Below, piece by piece: positions 1 through 4,652 of a stretch of 6,069 nucleotides of DNA. The first letter of the stretch is position 1. Every line of letters starts with the position of its first letter. The position numbers were made by a program, and so were the translations under genes. The DNA lies in NCBI GenBank assembly GCA_913774725.1, contig CAJYIG010000034.1, positions 1 to 6,069 on the forward strand, read 5' to 3'. The notes under the pieces were generated by a model. The model saw only the letters and a program-made list of their open reading frames with translations, did no database searches and was not told where the DNA came from. This DNA comes from an uncultured Curtobacterium sp. Lineage in GTDB: Bacteria; Actinomycetota; Actinomycetes; Actinomycetales; Microbacteriaceae.

Positions 1-3
1 CAT
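1..3 (-). CDS. Start codon of a truncated downstream gene, probably sbcC
   Basis: Only the ATG is inside the window. On the minus strand the sbcD stop TGA (5-3) and this ATG (3-1) share one base, giving TGATG. This is the classic arrangement for translational coupling. In bacteria sbcD is very commonly followed directly by sbcC, the large SMC-like ATPase partner, so sbcC is the expected identity. No coding sequence of this gene can be read here, so the call rests on context only. Confidence 0.45.
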
Positions 4-1166
4 CAACGCCCCCGGTCGTCGTGCAGGGTGAGGACGGCAGCCTCGTACGCCTCGGTCAGGACCGCACGGTCGTCCTCGGTCGGCGCCGTGCCCGTGGCGA
101 ACGCGACGAAGTCGGCGGCGACCTCGACCGGGTCGGACGCCGCGGTCACCGCGCGGGCGATCTGCCGTTCCTGGCGGTCGGCCGGCTCGTGGGTGATCGC
201 CAGGGCGTGCGGGAAGTGGTCCTTCACGCGGGCGTACATCCGCTCCGGGTGCACGGTGTCGGTCACCGCGACGCGGACCCACGCGTCGGCGTCGCCACGG
301 TGCTCGCCGGCCTCGATCGCCGCGAGGGTGGTGCGGACGTCGACCAGGCGACGCGGCACCGGGGCGGGCACGAGCTCGACCGAGACCGCGCCGTCGGCGT
401 CGAGGTCGACGAGGGTGACGCTCTTGCGCTGGTGCCGCTCCCCGAAGGAGAACGCCAGCGGTGAGCCCGCGTAGCGGATGCGGTCGCCGGTACCCACGCG
501 CTGCGGCCCGTGGAGGTGCCCGAGCGCGACGTAGTCGATGCCGTCGAACACCGACGCCGCGACCTGGTCGACCCCGCCGACGCGGATGTCCTGCTCGCTG
601 TCGCTCGGTGCGGCGCCGCCGACGAAGGCGTGCGCGACGACGACGCTGCGGGTGCCGGGGCGCGTCGCGAGGTCGGCGCGGATGCGTCCGGTTGCCGCCC
701 CGACCACCGCCTGGTGCGACCGGGCGAGGGGTTCGTCGGGCACCTCGGCCAGGGCGTGACGCGTCAGGTCGGGGTGCAGGAACGGGATCCCGTACACGGC
801 GACCGGGCCGTCGTCGTCGGTCAGGAGCACCGGTGTGCCGATGCCCGCGGGCTCCGCCAGGATCCGGACGCGGTCGTGCATGACCCCCGCGCCGAAGCCG
901 AGTCGCGCGGCGGAGTCGTGGTTGCCCGGCGTCAGCACGACCGTCGCCGTCCCCGCCAGGCGTTCGAGCGTCCGCGAGAGCAGCCGGACAGCGTCGACCG
1001 GTGGGATGGCCCGGTCGTAGACGTCACCGGCGATCACGACCAGGTCGACCGAGCGCTCGCGGACCGTGTCGACGAGGAAGTCCGCGAAGACCGACTGGTG
1101 TCCGGACAGGTCCGCACCGAGCAGCGTGCGGCCGAGGTGCCAGTCGCCGGTGTGGAGGATCCGCAT
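3..1166 (-). CDS. sbcD: Exonuclease SbcD, Mre11-type nuclease subunit of SbcCD
   Basis: This 387-residue protein is the metallophosphatase-fold nuclease subunit of SbcCD, which with the SbcC ATPase cuts DNA hairpins and processes blocked double-strand ends in the cytoplasm. All five phosphoesterase motifs are visible: GDWH with D8 and H10, GDVYD with D48, GNHD with N82-H83-D84, the AHA motif with H179, and GHLHG with H217 and H219. These supply the ligands for two Mn ions. The remaining ~160 residues match the capping and SbcC-binding part in size, and total length is normal for the family. The frame stays open for 80 codons upstream, but that stretch is Arg/Pro-rich and unlike the family. 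The ATG at 1166 places the conserved MRILHTGDWHLG motif at residue 1, so I chose it. No Shine-Dalgarno is seen; a TACCGT box lies 6 nt upstream, suggesting a leaderless mRNA. The stop overlaps the next gene's ATG. Confidence 0.97.
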   Translation of the reverse strand: MRILHTGDWHLGRTLLGADLSGHQSVFADFLVDTVRERSVDLVVIAGDVYDRAIPPVDAVRLLSRTLERLAGTATVVLTPGNHDSAARLGFGAGVMHDRVRILAEPAGIGTPVLLTDDDGPVAVYGIPFLHPDLTRHALAEVPDEPLARSHQAVVGAATGRIRADLATRPGTRSVVVAHAFVGGAAPSDSEQDIRVGGVDQVAASVFDGIDYVALGHLHGPQRVGTGDRIRYAGSPLAFSFGERHQRKSVTLVDLDADGAVSVELVPAPVPRRLVDVRTTLAAIEAGEHRGDADAWVRVAVTDTVHPERMYARVKDHFPHALAITHEPADRQERQIARAVTAASDPVEVAADFVAFATGTAPTEDDRAVLTEAYEAAVLTLHDDRGR

Positions 1167-1172
1167 GCCGTC

Positions 1173-1178
1173 ACGGTA
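1173..1178 (-). promoter_or_regulatory. Candidate -10 box of sbcD (leaderless transcript)
   Basis: On the minus strand TACCGT fits the TANNNT -10 pattern of actinobacterial housekeeping promoters and lies 6 nt before the sbcD ATG. That spacing would start transcription at or next to the A of the start codon, which agrees with the absence of a Shine-Dalgarno sequence. No convincing -35 was found. If real, sbcD is transcribed separately from the export operon that ends 91 bp upstream. Confidence 0.4.
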
Positions 1179-1257
1179 GCGGCGGCCGGGGACATCACCG
1201 GCGACCCCGTGCCGCCCTGTGGAGGACCGGAGGCCACGGCGTTCCTGTGCAGGGTCG

Positions 1258-2487
1258 TCAGCGCACGCAGGTCGTGCCGGACCCGAGCCCGGCGATGGAC
1301 GTGTACTGGATCGCCACCGGTGCGCTCTGCGCCGAGGTCCAGCTGCCCGGCGCAGCGGCGTTGGTCTGCACCTGCACGCTGCGCTGGGCGCCGAGGGCGA
1401 GTGCACCGGTGAGCCTGACGGTCGCGCTCCGCGCCTGCCCGTCGGTCGTGGTGGCGAGCACGGCTCCGGTGTCGTCGGTCAGGGTGAAGGACTTCGGCCC
1501 GTCGCCCGAGTAGGCCCAACCGATCACGACCGAACCGCTCGCGTTCGTGCACGACAGCGACGTGACGACCGGTACCGTGGCGGCCGCGAACTGGACGGCC
1601 GTGCTCGTGGTCCGACCGAACGGAGCCGCCTCCGCCTGTACGGTCGGCAGCAGCACGGCCCCGCCGGCGACGACGGCGACGACGGCGAGGACTCCGGGCG
1701 TCCCGCCTCGCCGGACCCGACGGACGCGCTGGACGGCGGCGCCGGGCAGGGGACGGCCGTGCACCTCGACCTGGCGCGCGACGGGACGGGGCGACCGGCG
1801 GTGCGGACCGGCCGCGGTGCCGACCGCAGGAGACGGGGCGGGGGCGAGCCGCGCCTCCCGGCCGTCGCCCGTCCGCCCGCGACCGGCGGCGCCACCGCCG
1901 CTGCCCGCGGCCGGACCGTCGCCACGGTGCCGGGGGCCGCGCCGTCGGAGCGGGGCGTCGACCGTGCAGAGCAGCAGCACGGCGACGAGTGCGAGCGCGG
2001 CGGTCCCGACCTCGACCCAGCGGCCCTCGCGGATCCAGAGCACGGGGGCGGCGACGGACGGCACCCGCAGGACGGCGACCCCGTGCACGGCGGACCGCTC
2101 GGTCGGCGTCGAGTCCGCCTGCGGGTTGGCGTCGCCCTTCGTGACGACGGTGCCGTCCGGACCGGGTTCGACGAACCGGTGCATCCGCAGGTGTCCCGGC
2201 TGGTCGGGGTCGTCGGCGAGCAGGACCTGCCCGGGACGGATCTCGGCCGGCGTGACCGGGCGCGACACCACGACGTCCCCTGGCAGGAGCCGCGGGGCCA
2301 TCGAGCCGGTCATCACCGTGGTCGGGTGCCAGCCGACGAACGCGGGGACGGCCGCCCACAGCGCGAGTCCGAGGAGCGTGGCCACGACCGCCCTGGCCGC
2401 CGTGGCGACGGCGACACGCCCCCAGTCGACGGCGTCGTGCAGCACGTCGTGCGGGGTGTGACCACCGTGCACTGCGATGCTGACCAT
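1258..2487 (-). CDS. SipW/ER-type signal peptidase I (S26B) with fused C-terminal exported domain
   Basis: This 409-residue membrane protease probably removes the signal peptide of the TasA-like protein encoded just upstream. TM1 spans about residues 25-52. The catalytic serine follows it in MTGSMAPRLLPGD (S62). The general-base position is His, not Lys (RMHRF, H103), as in the SipW/eukaryotic ER class, and the GDAN motif gives D119 and D125. TM2 lies at about 158-176, where most SipW-type enzymes end. Here the chain continues with an ~85-residue Arg/Pro/Gly-rich linker (181-263), a third hydrophobic segment (264-284) ending in an AEA-type cleavage-like motif, and an exported ~120-residue beta-rich domain. 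That domain has a SLSCTN...VVIGWAYSG pattern reminiscent of fibronectin III folds and two cysteines (C313, C407). A GTG at codon 242 (1764) could start the C-terminal part separately. The start ATG has GAAGG 5 nt upstream and lies 43 bp after the upstream gene, indicating an operon. The peptidase call is firm; the role of the C-terminal domain is unknown. Confidence 0.9.
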   Translation of the reverse strand: MVSIAVHGGHTPHDVLHDAVDWGRVAVATAARAVVATLLGLALWAAVPAFVGWHPTTVMTGSMAPRLLPGDVVVSRPVTPAEIRPGQVLLADDPDQPGHLRMHRFVEPGPDGTVVTKGDANPQADSTPTERSAVHGVAVLRVPSVAAPVLWIREGRWVEVGTAALALVAVLLLCTVDAPLRRRGPRHRGDGPAAGSGGGAAGRGRTGDGREARLAPAPSPAVGTAAGPHRRSPRPVARQVEVHGRPLPGAAVQRVRRVRRGGTPGVLAVVAVVAGGAVLLPTVQAEAAPFGRTTSTAVQFAAATVPVVTSLSCTNASGSVVIGWAYSGDGPKSFTLTDDTGAVLATTTDGQARSATVRLTGALALGAQRSVQVQTNAAAPGSWTSAQSAPVAIQYTSIAGLGSGTTCVR

Positions 2488-2492
2488 GACTG

Positions 2493-2497
2493 CCTTC
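2493..2497 (-). promoter_or_regulatory. Ribosome binding site of the SipW-type peptidase gene
   Basis: GAAGG on the minus strand lies 5 nt before the ATG at 2487, inside the 43-bp gap after the tasA-like stop codon. It supports the chosen start and independent translation from a shared mRNA. No hairpin that would separate the two genes was seen in the gap. Confidence 0.5.
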
Positions 2498-2530
2498 GAC
2501 CGGGGGCGTGCGTTCGGACGGGACGTCCCG

Positions 2531-3130
2531 CTAGTTGTTCTGGGCCTCCCAGGTGAGGCCGATCGACGCCGTGGTGCCCTGCGCCGTGTTCGGGGTGTTC
2601 GCGGACACCGTGTACGTGACCCGGTAGACGCGGGTCTCGCTCGCGGCGCCGGTCGTGGTCCAGGCGCCGAGGCCCGACGCGAAGTTCGTCGCCTGCGTGC
2701 CGAGGGTCGGCAGCGTGTTCTCGAAGAGGGTCCCGCCGGTCGCCGCCGGGGTGAAGCCCGAGCACGAGGAGAACCCGCCGCCGGTGCCCTGCTCGATCTT
2801 GACCGTGGTGTTCTGCGCGAGCACGGACGAGGTGGACGGCGAGGTGGTGTACAGCTTCACGGTCGACGGCAGCGAACCGGTCGAGGTCACGGTGATGCAC
2901 TTGCTGTCGGTCGAGCCGGGCTTGAGGTTCGTGGCGGTGAAGAGCGCGGTGTTCGCGTCGTCGTCGGTCAGTGCGACGGTGCCGGCCGTCCAGTTGCTGG
3001 TGGGGTTGGTGGTGGTGGCCGAGAACGCCGAGTACGAGGCGGTCGACACGACGACGCCCGAGGCGACGAGGGCGGCGGGCACGGCGATCCAGGCGGCGAG
3101 ACGAGCGGCGCGAGGGGACACACGGGACAT
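2531..3130 (-). CDS. TasA/CalY (camelysin)-like secreted protein, SipW substrate
   Basis: This 199-residue exported protein resembles the TasA/CalY family, whose members are cleaved by SipW and form extracellular fibres in Bacillus biofilms; CalY is also called camelysin. The N-terminus has Arg residues (R3, R7, R10), a hydrophobic segment at about 11-30, then ASYSAFSATTTN and NWTAGTVALTDDD. In order and spacing this parallels TasA's TWAAFND, FASGTLDLS stretch. A second family hallmark, TNLKPGS (67-73), matches the TasA SNLKPGD segment and is followed by an alternating beta-rich region. The mature chain is Ser/Thr/Ala-rich with two cysteines (C78, C123) that could form a disulphide outside the cell. 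Cleavage probably falls around residues 32-35, by analogy. GGAGG 6 nt upstream fixes the start. The gene is first in an operon with the SipW-type peptidase. No TapA-like partner is present. Fibre formation in this organism is an inference. Confidence 0.85.
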   Translation of the reverse strand: MSRVSPRAARLAAWIAVPAALVASGVVVSTASYSAFSATTTNPTSNWTAGTVALTDDDANTALFTATNLKPGSTDSKCITVTSTGSLPSTVKLYTTSPSTSSVLAQNTTVKIEQGTGGGFSSCSGFTPAATGGTLFENTLPTLGTQATNFASGLGAWTTTGAASETRVYRVTYTVSANTPNTAQGTTASIGLTWEAQNN

Positions 3131-3136
3131 GGTTGT

Positions 3137-3141
3137 CCTCC
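3137..3141 (-). promoter_or_regulatory. Strong ribosome binding site of the tasA-like gene
   Basis: GGAGG on the minus strand sits 6 nt before the ATG at 3130 and is the best Shine-Dalgarno in the window. It is consistent with high expression of a structural secreted protein and fixes the start codon. Confidence 0.7.
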
Positions 3142-3222
3142 AGAGGAGAGAGATCCTGATCGGTGGCGGCTCCGGACCCGCGGTGGTTGGTCGCGCTGCG
3201 GTGCCTGTTTGGTACGACGATC

Positions 3223-3251
3223 AAGCTACTTGCTCGCCGTGATGATGACAA
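3223..3251 (-). promoter_or_regulatory. Candidate sigma-70-type promoter of the tasA-like/sipW operon
   Basis: Reading leftward, TTGTCA (3251-3246) matches five of six bases of the -35 consensus. Exactly 17 nt later comes TAGCTT (3228-3223), a TANNNT -10 box. Transcription would begin near 3216 and leave a leader of about 85 nt before the tasA-like ATG. The -10 box lies inside the left arm of the long inverted repeat, so a protein bound there would block or modify this promoter. Confidence 0.5.
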
Positions 3252-3260
3252 GTGAAGAAG

Positions 3261-3280
3261 TACCCCCTCTGTTGGGGGTA
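3261..3280. promoter_or_regulatory. Palindromic candidate MarR operator
   Basis: Arms TACCCCC (3261-3267) and GGGGGTA (3274-3280) are perfect inverted copies around a 6-bp centre, 20 bp in all. This is about the footprint of one MarR dimer. It lies just upstream of the tasA-like -35 box and overlaps the right arm of the larger inverted repeat by 3 bp. Autoregulation and control of the divergent operon by the adjacent MarR protein is typical for the family, but binding here is inferred. Confidence 0.45.
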
Positions 3281-3388
3281 GCTTGATGGTCGAGACACCT
3301 GTTGCCTGGGACCGAGCACGAGGACCCCTGACCCGGGTCCGCTCACCACCCCCGACCGGCCCACGGTCACCACCCGAGAAGAGCACCC

Positions 3389-3943
3389 GTGACGGACACC
3401 TCCCCCGCACTGCCGCCGCTGACCCCGTCGCCGCTGGAACTGCCGCCCGCACCCGTCTCCCCCGACGTCGAGGTGACGGCTCCGGTCGAGGACGTCGACG
3501 ACCCCGGCGTGGCCCGGCTGCTCGAGGCCTTCCGCGTGCTGCAGGTGCAGCACGGACGGGTGCTCGCGCACGAGAGCGCGACGCGGGGCCTCGGGACCAC
3601 GGACACGCGCCTGCTGCTGCACCTCGCCGCCGCGGAGCCGGGGGGCACCACGCCGAAGCAGGCCGGCGAACAGCTCGAGCTGAGCACCGGTGCCACGACC
3701 TCACTGCTCGACCGGCTCGAGCGCCACGGGCACCTGGAGCGCCGCCCGAACCCCGACGACCGCCGGAGCATCCTCGTGCACCTGACGCCGTCAGGCACGG
3801 CGGTCGCGCGTGAGGTCGCGGCCACCTGGGCCGCGGCGTTCCGCGACGCCGTGGCACCGGCCGGACGAGCGGGTGTCGCACTCGCGCTCGAGGGCGTCAG
3901 CGACGCCCTCGAGCGACGTCACCGGGCGGCCACCGCGGGCTGA
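3389..3943 (+). CDS. MarR-family transcriptional regulator
   Basis: This 184-residue regulator should bind DNA as a dimer through a winged helix-turn-helix, typically as a repressor released by a small ligand or oxidation. A helix at about 41-64 leads into the core TDTRLLLHLAA. Then TPKQAGEQLELSTGATTSLLDRLERHGHLERRPNPDDRRS (88-127) gives the HTH, the recognition helix and the MarR-signature DDRR wing, followed by LVHLTPSG. A C-terminal dimerisation helix covers about 138-158. There are no cysteines, so an OhrR-like thiol switch is unlikely. The first ~38 residues are a Pro/Asp-rich extension not usual for the family. The GTG start has GAGAAGAG 5 nt upstream. The gene is divergent from the tasA-like/sipW operon across a 258-bp region with palindromes, so local control of that operon and of itself is the simplest hypothesis. 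Its ligand cannot be predicted. Confidence 0.93.
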   Translation: MTDTSPALPPLTPSPLELPPAPVSPDVEVTAPVEDVDDPGVARLLEAFRVLQVQHGRVLAHESATRGLGTTDTRLLLHLAAAEPGGTTPKQAGEQLELSTGATTSLLDRLERHGHLERRPNPDDRRSILVHLTPSGTAVAREVAATWAAAFRDAVAPAGRAGVALALEGVSDALERRHRAATAG

Positions 3944-3950
3944 GCCCGCG
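3934..3950 (+). other. Hairpin centred on the marR stop codon
   Basis: CGCGGGC (3934-3940) and GCCCGCG (3944-3950) form a perfect 7-bp G/C stem whose 3-nt loop is the TGA stop codon. No T-tract follows. It could attenuate read-through into the downstream DinB-like gene or stabilise the marR mRNA end. In such GC-rich DNA it could also be chance. Confidence 0.35.
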
Positions 3951-3956
3951 TAGCGT
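3951..3956 (+). promoter_or_regulatory. Candidate -10 box of the DinB-like gene (leaderless)
   Basis: TAGCGT fits TANNNT and lies 7 nt before the ATG at 3964, the spacing expected for leaderless actinobacterial transcripts. The 20-bp gap after marR contains no Shine-Dalgarno, so separate leaderless expression is likelier than simple co-translation with marR. No clear -35 element was found. Confidence 0.4.
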
Positions 3957-3963
3957 CGGCCGC

Positions 3964-4473
3964 ATGACCCCAGCGGAACTCCTCGCCGAAGCGTTCGCCC
4001 GCGTGCCCGAGACCGTCGAGCGCGCGGTCGACGGCCTGTCGACCGAGCAGCTCGCGACCCGACCGGCCGCCGGCGCGAACACCCTCGCCTGGCTCGCATG
4101 GCACACCGCCCGCGGACAGGACGCGCAGGTCGCGGACCTCGCCGGCACCGAGCAGGTCTGGACCGCCGACGGCTGGGTCGAGCGGTTCGGCCTGCCGTTC
4201 CCCGCCGACGCGCTCGGTTACGGGATGTCGAGCGAGGACGTCGGACGGGTGCGCGCCTCCGCCGAGCTGCTGACCGGCTACCTGCGGGCCGTGCACGAAC
4301 GCACGGTCGCGTACCTCGGCACGCTCGTCCCGGAGGACCTCGACGAGGTGGTCGACGAAGCGTGGGACCCGCCCGTCACGCGGGGCGCCCGTCTCGTCAG
4401 CATCCTCGACGACTGCACGCAGCACGCCGGCCAGGCCGGCTACGTGCGCGGGCTGCTCTTCTTCAGCCGCTGA
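3964..4473 (+). CDS. DinB/DUF664-family putative metal-dependent protein
   Basis: This 169-residue protein fits the DinB-like four-helix-bundle superfamily in length and pattern. Actinobacterial members include mycothiol-dependent maleylpyruvate isomerases and many thiol-transferase-like proteins of unknown substrate. An N-terminal helix (MTPAELLAEAFARVPETVERAV) is followed by a second helix with the first metal-ligand position, LAWLAWHTARGQD (H47). The C-terminal signature DDCTQHAGQAGYVRG supplies H154. Many relatives have another His four residues earlier; here that position is D150, so the metal site may be atypical or weak. No signal peptide or membrane segment is seen, so it should be cytoplasmic. 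The gene follows marR by 20 bp on the same strand but appears to have its own promoter. A link to mycothiol chemistry is plausible in an actinobacterium but not shown by the sequence. Confidence 0.83.
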   Translation: MTPAELLAEAFARVPETVERAVDGLSTEQLATRPAAGANTLAWLAWHTARGQDAQVADLAGTEQVWTADGWVERFGLPFPADALGYGMSSEDVGRVRASAELLTGYLRAVHERTVAYLGTLVPEDLDEVVDEAWDPPVTRGARLVSILDDCTQHAGQAGYVRGLLFFSR

Positions 4474-4586
4474 CGCGTCGCGTCCGTCCCGGCGTCGCCT
4501 TCAGGGCACGGCGAGACGCTGCTGGTTCCGCCGGACGCCGCCGGTCTCGCCAGACGCCGTCAGATCCGGGGGCGTCTCCGGACGTC

Positions 4587-4611
4587 GGGGGCGTCTCGCG
4601 GAGACGCCCCC
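4587..4611. terminator. Strong hairpin, 11-bp stem, between convergent genes
   Basis: GGGGGCGTCTC (4587-4597) pairs perfectly with GAGACGCCCCC (4601-4611) around a GCG loop. It lies 113 bp after the DinB-like stop and 41 bp beyond the helicase stop, with genes converging on it, so a bidirectional terminator role is likely. There is no T-tract on either strand, which is common for actinobacterial terminators but lowers certainty about mechanism. Confidence 0.55.
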
Positions 4612-4639
4612 GTCTCACGCGGAGCGAGACGGGGGCGTC
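4603..4639. terminator. Alternative overlapping hairpin, 14-bp stem
   Basis: GACGCCCCCGTCTC (4603-4616) pairs perfectly with GAGACGGGGGCGTC (4626-4639) around a 9-nt loop. It shares bases 4603-4611 with the neighbouring 11-bp hairpin, so one RNA can form only one of them at a time. Reading leftward, the helicase transcript meets this hairpin first, 13 bp after its stop codon, making it the likelier terminator for that gene. The upstream hairpin would form first on transcripts from the DinB-like gene. Confidence 0.55.
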
Positions 4640-4652
4640 GACGTGCCGGCGG

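Larger units (their letters stand above)
3215..3292. repeat. Divergent-promoter inverted repeat, 15-bp arms with 14 matches
   Basis: The left arm (3215-3229, reading CGACGATCAAGCTAC) and the right arm (3278-3292, reading GTAGCTTGATGGTCG) are inverted copies with one mismatch, separated by 48 bp. Each arm read outward contains TAGCTT, a possible -10 box: the left for the tasA-like operon, the right for the MarR gene. The symmetry lies between two divergent genes, one of them encoding a DNA-binding protein. Paired operator sites and duplicated promoter cores are both possible readings. The CAAGCTA core resembles half of the SlyA box described in enterobacteria, a loose similarity only. Confidence 0.6.
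4568..4639. repeat. Cluster of GGGGGCGTC units
   Basis: GGGGGCGTCTC occurs at 4568-4578 and 4587-4597, GGGGGCGTC again at 4631-4639, and the inverted form GACGCCCCC at 4603-4611. The units are closely spaced and generate the hairpins annotated here. They lie entirely within the non-coding gap between two convergent genes. Confidence 0.6.

Noticed and set aside
1187..1209. CGGGG/CCCCG inverted repeat after the signal peptidase gene as a terminator
   Set aside because: The stem is only 5 bp with a 13-nt loop, weak by the standard of this GC-rich DNA, and no T-tract follows.
1167..1406. N-terminal extension of sbcD by 80 codons
   Set aside because: The extension overlaps the end of the signal peptidase gene, is Arg/Pro-rich, and would put the conserved MRILHTGDWH start motif far from the N-terminus.
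1034..2359. Long minus-strand open frame of 441 codons overlapping the signal peptidase and the sbcD start
   Set aside because: Arg/Gly/Pro-dominated translation without domains, out of frame with two well-supported genes. It is a typical antisense or shifted-frame artefact of very GC-rich DNA.
1219..2556. Plus-strand open frame of 445 codons opposite the signal peptidase
   Set aside because: Low-complexity Arg/Gly/Asp-rich translation, no recognised motif and no RBS. It mirrors the real minus-strand gene.
2655..3242. Plus-strand open frame of 195 codons opposite the tasA-like gene
   Set aside because: It is a codon-complement shadow of the secreted protein, with no domain and no promoter.
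3322..3375. GGACCC/GGGTCC inverted repeat (3322-3340) with internal GACCCGGGTC palindrome, and TCACCACCC direct repeats 24 bp apart (3343, 3367)
   Set aside because: These are short G/C-rich matches in the marR leader, expected by chance. I could not distinguish them from background without conservation data.
2313..3881. Minus-strand open frame of 522 codons spanning tasA-like, the control region and marR
   Set aside because: It crosses a regulatory region and two real genes on different strands, and its composition is Arg/His/Pro noise.
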